In this document: positions 22,067-30,959 of the stretch, piece after piece | How positions within the stretch are numbered: the stretch's first letter is position 1 | Layout of the letters: the number at the start of each line of letters is the position of its first letter | Assembly (NCBI GenBank): GCA_031002005.1 | Contig: CM061919.1 | Location: forward strand, 225,678,739 to 225,742,738 | DNA from: Vandiemenella viatica | Lineage: Eukaryota; Arthropoda; Insecta; Orthoptera; Morabidae | Direction of reading: 5' to 3' | DNA length: 64,000 nt | Program-made: the position numbers and the translations under genes | The notes under the pieces: model-generated | Told to the model about the DNA's origin: nothing | The model's database searches: none | What the model saw: the letters and a program-made list of their open reading frames with translations, nothing else

Positions 22067-23994
22067 AGAAATCCAAATTCTAAAGGAGGATGTGCGAGAA
22101 AGTCTACGCAAAACATTTTTAAATGGAGGAGAGAACGGTAGGAGTTTGCATGCATGGGAAGAAGACAAATTGTCGCTACCGAGTCGTACGCGTGGAATGG
22201 GCAAGGGTCAATCCTCGGGTTTCTGTACGGAGTAGTGACTGTGGTTCGGCTTTGAGCACTCGTAACGCCATCTTCAAGGAGAAGTATGTCATTTCGTGCT
22301 TACAGCTTAAATTTACTAACACTATTCGGCGAGAAATGCTATTATCTTCGCAGCTTTATACAATTCATAGGCAATGGTACAGTACACAAGCATAGATAGA
22401 TCGAGGTGATTGGTTTTTCAATGTAGTCATAATGAACTGAAGAATGCATGTTAACCCAACTCAACCCAAAAAACACTCAACGAAGTTGTTTCCCCCACTA
22501 GTAATAGTTTCATGTCATCGTCTTCTCTGGTCACCATCCATACCGTCTCAAAATATGGAACTGTTCAACCATTATGTTGTCGAGCAATATTTTAAAATTC
22601 TTGTATATCAAAGATCATACAAGAAAGTAGAATAAGTACATATAGGCTACACTGGTGGTTTGGGAGTTATAAAATCTTCTATCCAAGTCCTAGTATAACG
22701 GTTTTACTGCAGATACGTGAATCGTTATGCATCTGTTTGTTTAACTGAATGCAGGGTCGTTTCATGTTGGCCGACAAATGTTTGTTCTCGGCTTGAAATA
22801 CTGTACAAGTTCACGCTGTTCCCCCACGCCAGAAATGTTTAAGAGTTCTATTCATCATATGAACAAGTACGTTAAACTGTTGGTCAAACCACCACGGAGA
22901 CGGAATGCGCGGCAAATTGAAACTCTGTCACTAGACCGCAACTTAACCTACACACACCTTACCAGTATGGATACCGAGTTATGTTAAATTGAACTGAGTC
23001 ACTTTGGTACATAGACTAAACCAGCTGATTTTATTAAATTCGACGAGTAGAAAATGTAGTTTAAGCATTCACTAGAAGCACGCTGCCCTGCGTATACCAC
23101 GTGTTTTATACGTCTGATGCGGCCAAACTAAAATCGGTTCCAGCGTTACCCATCGTGGAACTATGGACCACTTTCGTTTCTTTTTGATCATTCGTGCCTG
23201 GTTTCGTCTATTTGTGCGGAAATTAAGCGCTGTTTTCGGGGGGCAAATACTCAATATCTGTCAAATATAAGACCACGCGCAACTTGGAATTTAAATTCAC
23301 AGTCTTTGCTGTTAGGAATTTCTGTTTTTACTGTTGACAGAACATTCACTTTTTAAGTTGGTGTTATTTCACATAATCGTAAGTAAGTAGGTGATCAACA
23401 AAATCCAAGGACAGACGACGAAGGCCACTTGGTATCAGTCTCGAGATAAAAGCTCAGTAATCGCTGTGCTGTCTGAGGTACGAGGAAGTAGGCTGTGTTC
23501 TCCACGAAGCGCTGTCATTCTGAGCTACCGAGCACCATTCTCGAGCGAATACTCAACATTCCAAGAAATTAATCTGCGGTGTTGAGCAAACGACTGAGGC
23601 ATATTGCAGACAGCTGCAGCAGCTGTCACAGTTTTATGTTAGGGTGGTATTTGCGAGCTGCTTTATTACTACGCAGACTACGTTAATGGCCTTTAATATA
23701 CCTGCAGCCATAAAACTGAGGACATTTCTCTCCGGTTAACTGTGGTCAACGTGGGGGTTGTTAAACTTTGACCGACTAGAGGACACTTCCTCGTTCCAAC
23801 TAGGAAAACTGTATTATAAAGAAGACTAGAAAATGATGAAATATATTTGAGTAGAAATGACATTTTAATGAAAACATGAGTTTCGATTTTAGCACCCATA
23901 CATATTTCTAAACAAAACTGAAGTGATCCTAGAATCATGCCACCAAAAATCATTTAGAGAGAATATTTATCACACTATCTTAATATATATATAC

Positions 23995-23999
<5 letters not shown>
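22067..23999. other. Unassigned
   Basis: No gene or repeat recognised. Frames of 60-90 codons lack motifs. Confidence 0.3.

Positions 24000-24036
<37 letters not shown>
24000..24036. repeat. (TG)n microsatellite
   Basis: About 18 uninterrupted GT units, preceded by a short TATATA/ACATAT stretch. Confidence 0.95.
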
Positions 24037-24039
<3 letters not shown>

Positions 24040-24129
24040 AATAGATGGATACAATGTTTTCTCTTGTGGATGTTATAACTTTGAAAGTTTCAGTTATTAG
24101 TAAGGACCGGATATATATACACTTAAAGA

Positions 24130-25710
24130 ACCTAAAATATGCATGCAAATATGCACAAAAAAGTCCTAAAATATACACTAACAATTAAAGAATATGCTCT
24201 AATGATTAAAGAACATGCACTAACAATTAAAGAATATACACTTCGCTTATCAAATGATTTATTTTATCTCAACTCACTGATATACATGTTTCATTCCTTA
24301 CAAAATGTTGAATCGCAATATGTTACCAAGAGTTTTCCAATGTTTTCAGGGGTCAAAGATTTTCTATTGTCAGACAAAATTAGTTTATAAGCCGAAAATG
24401 ATCGTTCCACGTCAACGGACGTTATTGGGCAATACTTGTACAATGGTACTGACTGTTCGGAACAGAGATTGTGTGATTCCACTTAAATATTTGTTAATCG
24501 ATTGAATCTTTTTCAGTCCTGGGTTTGAGTCCAACACCCTGCTGAGTTTACTTTTAACTTTTTCTCCAATTTTACCAGGGACGGCATTTAAAGAAGAAAT
24601 TTTTTTGTGAAGCAACTGAATAGACTCGTGAAGGGGTGCACCGCTAGTTTCTAGACCCTTAATAGCCTTAGAAAGTGACTAATAGTGTACATGGAAGAAA
24701 TTGATATCTCGATATACAGTATCACAATCAAATGCGCACTTTGATTCACGAACACACGCAGAACGCTCATCATCATCAATACCTGAGATTACATCTTTCG
24801 CTTGATGGAAGTTCTCCTGGTAGAACAGCACTGCAGACAACCAAGTTCCTCATCTAGTGAGAACAGGTTCCGGTGGAAGAAGAACCTCAGGCAGACGATC
24901 CTTATAAAACTGTAAACGAGCTGGTGCTTTTAGGAACACTTTTTTTCCACTTGAAATTACTTTGTTAACTGAAGGAAATAGAAAACGTATCTTTTTTGCA
25001 ATGCGACGTAATCCATGCGCCAAACATGTAACTTGTATAAGATTGGGGGAAAATACTCGAAGTGACTGACCAGCTTTTAAAATATATGAAGCTACGTCTG
25101 TGATTAAAACACGCACCTTGTAACAATCACTCTCCGATTCAGTAGGCCACAGAAGTCACAGGGAATCTTTTACAAATCTTGCAATTGTACTGTGGTTGGT
25201 TTTCTCTAACATTTTGGTTGAAAGTAAATGAGGTTTTCCGGGTTCTTCTTGACATAGTTAGCCCACTATAAAGTTCACTACGTATCGGCCACATGAATAA
25301 GTTGTTTCGTCTACCGATATCCAGACACAGTTCCTTCCAGGAAAGAAGCGTATAAAGAAAGAAAATAATTTTTCCTAATCGTGGATTCATCCGGTATCCT
25401 TTGATTGACACAATACTTTTGAAGAAATGCTCGTAGATCTGGATTATTCAATTTATGCAGCGGGATGTTGCTGCATACAAAAGCCTTACAAAGGTCAGCA
25501 GAGAATGTATTAATTTCAGACCGTGATACCTGAGTTAAAAGTAGCTGTTGCGTGTTCCTACTCTTTTCTTTTGACTTGAGATGTACAGCTGTTTTATAAT
25601 GCTGTTTAAGTTGAAATTTTTTCTCGCAGTATTAACTATATATATTTCAGAAAGCTACTGATTTTTTGATTATTTTTCGATTCCCCATAATCCTGAAGTG
25701 GTGCGATTTC
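24130..25710 (-). pseudogene. Second hAT transposase (different family) with subterminal repeats
   Basis: Pieces read on the minus strand in order. EKKFQLKQHYKT (about 25620) is a histidine of an N-terminal zinc finger, followed by FSADLCKAFVCSNIPLHKL. IPDESTIR is near 25385, in a different frame from the overlapping open piece 25411-25139. MRVLITDVASYILKAG and VTCLAHGLRRIAKKI lie in 25116-24850. ITSVDVERSFSAYKLILSDN lies in 24482-24291, the C-terminal hAT dimerisation block. These blocks match insect hAT transposases of the kind with a CGGBP1-like finger. It is broken by stops and frameshifts. At the 3' side, four 21-bp imperfect units (24159-24242) with ATATGCA/ATATACA text look like hAT subterminal transposase-binding repeats. 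I could not place the TIRs. Confidence 0.75.
24159..24242. repeat. 21-bp tandem repeat, four imperfect units
   Basis: Units end at 24179, 24200, 24221 and 24242, for example AACAATTAAAGAATATGC and then TCT. They lie directly downstream of the hAT pseudogene and look like subterminal repeats of that element. Confidence 0.75.
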
Positions 25711-26619
25711 ACGACTTTTGACTTTTTTTCGAAAACGAAAAAGTGTTGACCTAAAACGCTATTCGTGCTTCGGTTTTGGTTGTTCTCAACCAGCATATTG
25801 TAGTCGTGGCCTCTCCTTGTATAATAAATTACAGTGTCTGTAGCATTCTTTTGGGAAGTGCCCAACTGGATTGCGAATTTTCATAATACATGCAAACTAA
25901 GATTTTTAGTTTGAGGAATAAAGCTGAATCTTTGGATCTTGGAAAACATGTGTGACGAGCATCCGGCAATGGATCGGTGACGTGAAGTGGAACCGCATTT
26001 GGATCTCGAGCCGACCTCATTACTGGTTTCAGGGGATTTAGCGCTAAAATGGTCGTCACTGCCCACCTTCAGTTCTTGTTGGCAGGAACGAACAAGTGGT
26101 CATTCAGTTGGTGGCAACAGGATGGCAGAAGCAAATAAATAGAAATCAAAAAAATCGGGCAAGTGCGTATTGAGCTCGCGCAATTAGGGTACTTACACTA
26201 ATGAGCTTCGTAAATATCTAGGTCAGAGGTCAGTCTGTTGGACAAAAAAAAAACAGTGGTTGACATGGGTGCAGATTAGCCAGCGGTCTCGTTCGGCGGT
26301 TCTCGACGCCGCGCTACGAGTGTTGGGATTCAATGCAGTTTGAATTAAGAGCACTTTGAACTAAATAGTACTATCACATGGCAAAGTAACCTGGAAATAA
26401 AAATCTTTGCTTGTTTTGGTCGCAACCTGGAAAAGCGATATTGGATGTAAGTGGTTTTAGTATTCCCGTATAAATAGAGATACTGGAGACAAATTTAAAT
26501 TCGTAGGTAATACCGTTTTCTAGATAGACGCAGTAACAATAATACTCATAAATCCACATTTTGACATCTGGCTACGTCTTTATTTTCAAGTGAAAAAATC
26601 GAAAAATTTATCTTAGTTC
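25711..26619. other. Unassigned
   Basis: It may include the 5' part and outer end of the hAT element just before it, but I found no TIR. Nothing else is recognisable. Confidence 0.3.
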
Positions 26620-27332
26620 TCTATTTAACAAGCTGCTCTAAACATGTGTGGAGCATAGCACTTTATGGTAACGAAGCATGGAATTTAGGTATACCAGAAA
26701 TAAGGGAAATAGAAGCATCTGAAATGTGGTGCTGTGGAAGGGTGCTGAAAATTAAATGAAAAGATAAAGTTCGTAATGAACGTGTTTTGGAAATGATGGG
26801 CGAGGAAAGAAGTTTGTGGAAGAGTGTTACAGAAAGAAGAGAAAGGATGGTGGACACCGACCTTGGTGGTGTAACGGTTAGCGTTCGCGCCTCGCATTCG
26901 GGAGGACGCCGGTTTGAATCCCAGTCCGGGCATCCAGATTTGAGTTTTCCATGGTTTCCCGAATCACTCCAGGCAAATTCCGGGATGCTTCCTTCAAAAA
27001 GGCCATGGCCGAATTCCTTCCCATTCCTTGTCCCCCCCCCCCATCCTTTCCCGTCTCTAAAGACCTCGCTTTTAAGAGACGTTAAGCAGTTAAAAAAAAA
27101 AAGGATGGTGGGTCACATTTTAAGACATTCGGGATTGCTTAATTTATTTGTGGAAGGAACAGTCGAAGGAAAGAACTGCAGAGGTAGACAAAGATTGGAA
27201 TATATCAAGCAGAGAATTGAAGATGTGGGTTGTAAGTGGCATGTTGAGATGGAGAGGGTAGTACAAGATAGGAAGGTATAGAGGAATGCATCAAACTAGA
27301 CAGAATGATGACGGCAAAAAAAAAAAAAAAAA
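26620..27332 (+). pseudogene. RTE-like LINE 3' end, split by a SINE
   Basis: The plus strand reads IALYGNEAWN, ASEMWCCGRVLKIK, VRNERVLEMMGEERSLWKSV and, after the SINE, MVGHILRHSGLLNLFVEGTV, then CRGRQRLEYIKQ. This is the C-terminal zone after the RT of RTE/BovB-like LINE polyproteins, with its Cys/His-containing stretch. A stop follows at about 27278, then a short tail and poly-A at 27316-27332. Removing 26854-27111 (SINE plus one target duplication) restores a nearly continuous frame. One in-frame stop (about 26756) still disables it. The 57222-57500 minus copy is of the same family. Confidence 0.8.
26854..27099 (+). repeat. SINE family A, complete, 12-bp target duplication
   Basis: It has an intact head (ACCTTGGTGGTGTAACGG), B box GGTTTGAATCCC, core CCATGGTTTCCCG, GCCATGGCCGAATTCCTTCC and a poly-A tail. 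It is flanked by AAAGGATGGTGG at 26842-26853 and 27100-27111. It sits inside the LINE reading frame, so it is younger than that LINE copy. Confidence 0.92.
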
Positions 27333-27824
27333 TATCTAAACACAAGCTGGGATAGTCTTTTTTTTATATCGACCCACCTTATTTATCTGAAAACCCAACA
27401 GAACGTAATCTTAAATACATTGTTTGGTTTTCTGCTAACGGAACGCATAGTTCGTGTAAATTGTAAGTTTCCAACTTATTATATTAAGATCTAGAGGACC
27501 GAGACACACAACGGAGCACTAACAACAGGACTTCGTTTTCCTTTGACTTTGCGTACGAAACTCTAAAAAGCAACTGCTGTATCACCGAAGACTTAAAGTT
27601 AAATCGCACTGTGTACTGCATTGAAGAACTTGTTAGACCGACTTTAGGGTTAGCGACCTGAGTTTTGCGCTGGTTGTATCGGGTTGAGAGATTGTCGGAG
27701 CGGTGTTGTCTGTCTGGTTCAGGTTCCCGAGTCAACGACTCCCGTCTGCTCTCTCCTGGCCTGCGCTGAGCTCCGTGACCGCTAACGGGATACTGGCTGG
27801 GCCTCCACCACACAACATCGCAAA
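27333..27824. other. Unassigned
   Basis: No recognisable gene. A moderately GC-rich patch lies at about 27690-27840. Confidence 0.3.
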
Positions 27825-27985
27825 CAACCAGCCACATGGGCCTGGCATTCGGATCCAGATTTCGGTTTCCATGGTTTGTACATATCATTCCAGGCGAATG
27901 CTGGGTTGATTCCTGCAAAAGGTCATGGTCGAATTCCTTCCTGTTTTCTGTCCTATGGGCTTTCCTCACTAGGTGACTTCAACAA
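27825..27985 (+). repeat. SINE family A, head deleted
   Basis: It has CCTGGCATTCGGATCCAGAT followed by TTTCCATGGTTTG, ATCATTCCAGGCGAATGC and GGTCATGGTCGAATTCCTTC. The B box segment between the CATTCGG and CCAGATTT landmarks is missing. Confidence 0.7.
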
Positions 27986-28026
27986 CCAGCCCACGAAGAA
28001 TCAAATTGTATAATAATTATTAACAC

Positions 28027-28474
28027 TGAATTGAACTGCAATGGAGCGCATGCTCCGGTGGCAATTTTTCTAATCATCTAATTACACTTTCCTTAGTCTT
28101 TTTGTTTTATTATTATTATAATCTTATACACTTTCAATGGTAAATTCCTCCCCATCCATTTTTGCAATTTACGAATTTTAATTTTAAATTCCTTCAATTG
28201 TTTTGGTAAATTATTCATCATTTTCCGTAGTAACTTAATCTAATCCTTGACACCCTTACCTACAAACCGTGCGTGGTGGGTCAGCGGTTAACGCTGTGGC
28301 CTCGCATTCGGGAGGACGCAGATTTTAATTCCCATCCGGGCATCCAGATTTGGGTTTTCCATGATTTCCCCAAATCACTCCAGGTGAATGCCGGGATGCT
28401 TCCTTTAAAACGCCATGGCCGAATTCCTTCCCAGTCCTTGTCCCTGCCTCTGATAACCTCGACGTCAAAGTCAT

Positions 28475-28523
<49 letters not shown>

Positions 28524-28700
28524 CAAAAAAGAAAACGCATAAAGTCCAGTGCCAACTTATACCCATAGTCATATTTTCCCTTTAATACACTACTAATTCT
28601 TTGACCAATATGCTTCGAAGTACAATCACCAACCTACGCCTTGTACACTCCCAACACTATCTTAACCCTCCTCTTGTCTTCCAATCACTCCAGAAATCAA
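28027..28700 (-). pseudogene. CR1/L2-like LINE 3' end, split by a SINE
   Basis: On the minus strand it ends with the family 3' stem-loop (CCGGAGCATGCGCTCC, then ATTGCAG). The coding part upstream matches the last block of the LINE at 4525-4809 and 21768-21980 (the LPKQLKEF-type end). A SINE interrupts it at 28267-28516. Upstream remains continue to about 28700, then become unrecognisable. Confidence 0.75.
28267..28516 (+). repeat. SINE family A, complete, long poly-A, 12-bp target duplication
   Basis: The head is CCGTGCGTGGTGGGTCAGCG and the core is complete. The poly-A tail runs about 37 bases (to 28516). It is flanked by CTTACCTACAAA (28255-28266) and CTTACCCAAAAA (28518-28529), two mismatches in 12. 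The long, pure A tail suggests a young copy. Confidence 0.88.
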
Positions 28701-28972
28701 CATTTCCACTCTACAAGAAATTACAGCGTGTTATGGATAAGAAGGCCTATCTCATCTCGAACGCGGTTAAGTTGCTGCTCGTTTAAATTTGAAGTTAGAA
28801 CACTGTCAATTATTTTTACTAGCCGCAAATGATAGGAATTATTGTTACGAAGGAATTATAAGCGCTGTAAGAAAAACTTTCGATTTATTGTGCAACTGCA
28901 TCCATTAGTAAAATCAGTATTTCAATATGGGTAACATCACTGCTTGACTTAATTACTGACACACATCTTTTC
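28701..28972. other. Unassigned
   Basis: The first part may be further decayed LINE sequence. Nothing else is recognisable. Confidence 0.3.
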
Positions 28973-28982
28973 AACTATCTCC

Positions 28983-29216
28983 AACCGAGCGTGGTGGTGT
29001 AACGGATAGCGTTCTGGCCTCGCATTCGGGAGGATGGCGGTTCGAATCCCCGTCCGGGCATCCAGATTTGGGTTTTCCATGGTTTCCCAAATCACTCCAG
29101 GCAAATGCCGGGATGCTTCCTTAAAAAGGCCATGGCCGAATTCCTTCCCATTCCTTGCCCCCATCCTTTCCGTCTCTAAAGACCTTGCTGTTGAGAGACG
29201 TAAAGCAGTTAAAAAA
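28983..29216 (+). repeat. SINE family A, best-preserved copy, exact 10-bp target duplication
   Basis: It has head CCGAGCGTGGTGGTGTAACG and B box GGTTCGAATCCC. The core is CCATGGTTTCCC, AATCACTCCAGGCAAATGCC, GGCCATGGCCGAATTCC, then TTTCCGTCTCTAAAGACC and an A-rich end. It is flanked by AACTATCTCC (28973-28982 and 29217-29226). This copy can serve as the family reference in the window. Confidence 0.93.
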
Positions 29217-29378
29217 AACTATCTCCATATTACACACATACGTGCTTTATAATTGGCGCACGACACTGCTGCTTCCACTCACAGCAACCAAAGATCTTAA
29301 TAACAGTTACCGCTACTACTCATACCATGGAAGAAGGAATATATGGAGACGAAATAACGCCAAATCTGCGAAACCTCA

Positions 29379-29409
29379 TATAAAAACTCGTCTCCTACTG
29401 CGCATGCGC
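29379..29409 (+). promoter_or_regulatory. Candidate promoter of the P-like element (TATA box and NRF-1-type palindrome)
   Basis: TATAAAA at 29379-29385 is followed at 29399-29409 by TGCGCATGCGC, the palindrome bound by NRF-1-type factors. A CpG-containing stretch follows, reading GGCGGCCAT. The THAP-like exon starts about 105 bp downstream. The positions make a plausible core promoter, but no transcript is known here. Confidence 0.45.
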
Positions 29410-29513
29410 GGTTGACACTGGCGGCCATAGAAAGCACCCAAAAACATTGCGCTGTTTGCACTGTGTATGCTGCTGTGAACATTTCATTTTCTTATATTAC
29501 AAAGTTTTTTATA

Positions 29514-29557
29514 ACGCCAAGTTGTGTTGCATACGGTTGCGCAAACAGACAAGATAG
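29514..29557 (+). pseudogene. THAP-domain first exon remnant
   Basis: The frame from 29514 reads TPSCVAYGCANRQD, the start of a THAP zinc finger (C-x4-C type beginning, with the AYGC-NR pattern). THAP proteins normally begin M-P, and here the start codon position is ACG instead of ATG. The stretch ends at an AG/GTAATA splice donor (intron from 29558), where THAP genes often have an early intron. No matching second exon with the FP and later Cys-His residues was found within the element, so it is a remnant. Confidence 0.55.
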
Positions 29558-29793
29558 GTAATAACCTGGAATAACGTTTCGTAACTAAATAACATTGTAA
29601 TTATTGTTCTTGAAGTGTTTGATAGATAAATACAACATTAGAGCCTATCGCTATAAATTTATTCATTGCTCTCAATAGGATGCTATCGTTCTCAAATGTT
29701 TGTTGGTGTAGTGTAGACAATCAGCATATGTTACTACTATGCACCTAAAAGACTAGCCTCACTGTAAACAAGTACTGAAAGTCTAATTTAAGC

Positions 29794-30139
29794 GGGTCAA
29801 GTTTACATCGCGATACAGTGAATGTGCATACTTTAGTCCAGTTTCAGTTTTCACTGAAAGTGTACGATGAAATTAATTGTAATAATTTGTGCTGTGTGAA
29901 CTACTAAACTTGATTAAGCAAACGTTGTTGTTACCCGAAATGTAGTTCGCGATGCATTTCATGTGTTTAGATCTGTCCACATACTTTGATTTTGTAGCGG
30001 TAATATTAATGAAAATGTGAGTAGGTTGAAATGCGGCTTGTACCAGAAGGGTACAAACAATTTATTTATTATTAGTTGTTACTAATTTCATGAGCACGAT
30101 GTTAGTGACACAATGTGTATCGCGATGTAAACTCCTCCC
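29794..30139. mobile_element. Nested MITE, hAT-like
   Basis: The inverted ends share AGTTTACATCGCGATACA. The left end starts GGGTCAAGTTTACATCGCG and the right, reverse-complemented, GGGAGGAGTTTACATCGCG. Flanks are ATTTAAGC (29786-29793) and ATCTAAGC (30140-30147), 7 of 8 matching, which suggests an 8-bp duplication. The 346-bp body is non-coding. It may be a separate MITE inserted in the P-like element, or internal inverted repeats of that element. Confidence 0.55.
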
Positions 30140-30329
30140 ATCTAAGCTTCTGACTTTTGATGTATGGTAATAAAATAAATCAACTGATGTTGCTACCAAA
30201 GTTACATAGGCCACTAACGGTACAATATCTTCTGAGTAAGCTCAGAAACTATGAGGTCTTTTGAACGGTTCTTTGTTTTTTTTTTAAGTTCCAAACATTG
30301 ACTTAACCTAACCTAACTACCCTAATTTG

Positions 30330-30590
30330 GAGACAACATGTCTAGAGAACTAAGCGAGATGTCGAAAACATATATTCTTCACTTTCGAGTTGTCTTGTCG
30401 TGTTTTATAAGAATCTATCATCAAATTTGAATTTGACCTTAGGGAAATTTTTCTTCTGAATTTCAACCCGAAACTTCTCTCTCTTGAGACAGTATAACTC
30501 GAAAACTAAGCACGATATCAAAAAAATTTATTCTTCATTTTTGATCTGTCTCGTCGAATTACATAATAATCCATCATCTAATTGCGGTGC
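30330..30590 (+). repeat. Diverged tandem duplication, period about 156 bp
   Basis: The block at 30330 (GAGACAACATG, AGAACTAAGCGAGATGTC) is repeated from 30486 (GAGACAGTATA, AAAACTAAGCACGATATC). The repeat includes the ATTCTTCA and ATCATC landmarks. It lies in the right subterminal part of the P-like element. Confidence 0.6.
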
Positions 30591-30884
30591 CACGGTTGTC
30601 TTATGATTCCCTTGGGGTTTTTGCGCCTTTTCCCCGTGTTTCTCCCCACCCCACTTCTCTCTACCCGGTTTCACCCCAGTGCGTGGTGAAGGTCCTTTGC
30701 GTGGTCTCCATATATTCCTTCCTCCATGACTCATACTATCCCCAAAGGCTACAAACAATACAGATTGTTGAATCCTACGATACAACAAATCAATTAACAT
30801 ACATCAAGACATTCATTTATAAATATATTAGTTACATACAATTACTTAAAGAAAAACTAAAAAAAAGATTGGTTAGGTGCGATA

Positions 30885-30950
30885 ATGTCACAGCCCCCAG
30901 TCCTTTTCCACCTCTAAGATCTCGTCGAGGAATAAAGCCCAGAACAAAAA
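30885..30950 (+). repeat. SINE family A, 3' fragment
   Basis: TCCACCTCTAAGATCTCGTC then GAGGAATAAAGCCCAGAAC match only the 3' end of family A. Confidence 0.5.
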
Positions 30951-30959
30951 TACGCAAAT

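Larger units (their letters stand above)
29326..30728 (+). mobile_element. P-superfamily-like DNA transposon with 8-bp target duplication
   Basis: Ends: the left starts CATGGAAGAAGGAATATATG, and the right reverse-complemented starts CATGGAGGAAGGAATATATG. The match runs 25 bp with one mismatch. Both sides carry the same 8 bases, ACTCATAC (29318-29325 and 30729-30736). CA-starting TIRs plus an 8-bp duplication fit the P superfamily, and the short THAP-like exon inside (29514-29557) supports this. The element is 1403 bp and holds a nested 346-bp MITE, so its own sequence is about 1.06 kb. That is too short for a full transposase, and I see no catalytic domain. hAT also makes 8-bp duplications and remains the alternative. 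Confidence 0.75.

Noticed and set aside
24159..24242. CRISPR-like array
   Set aside because: Units are 21 bp, directly adjacent and imperfect, with no spacers, in a eukaryotic transposon context.
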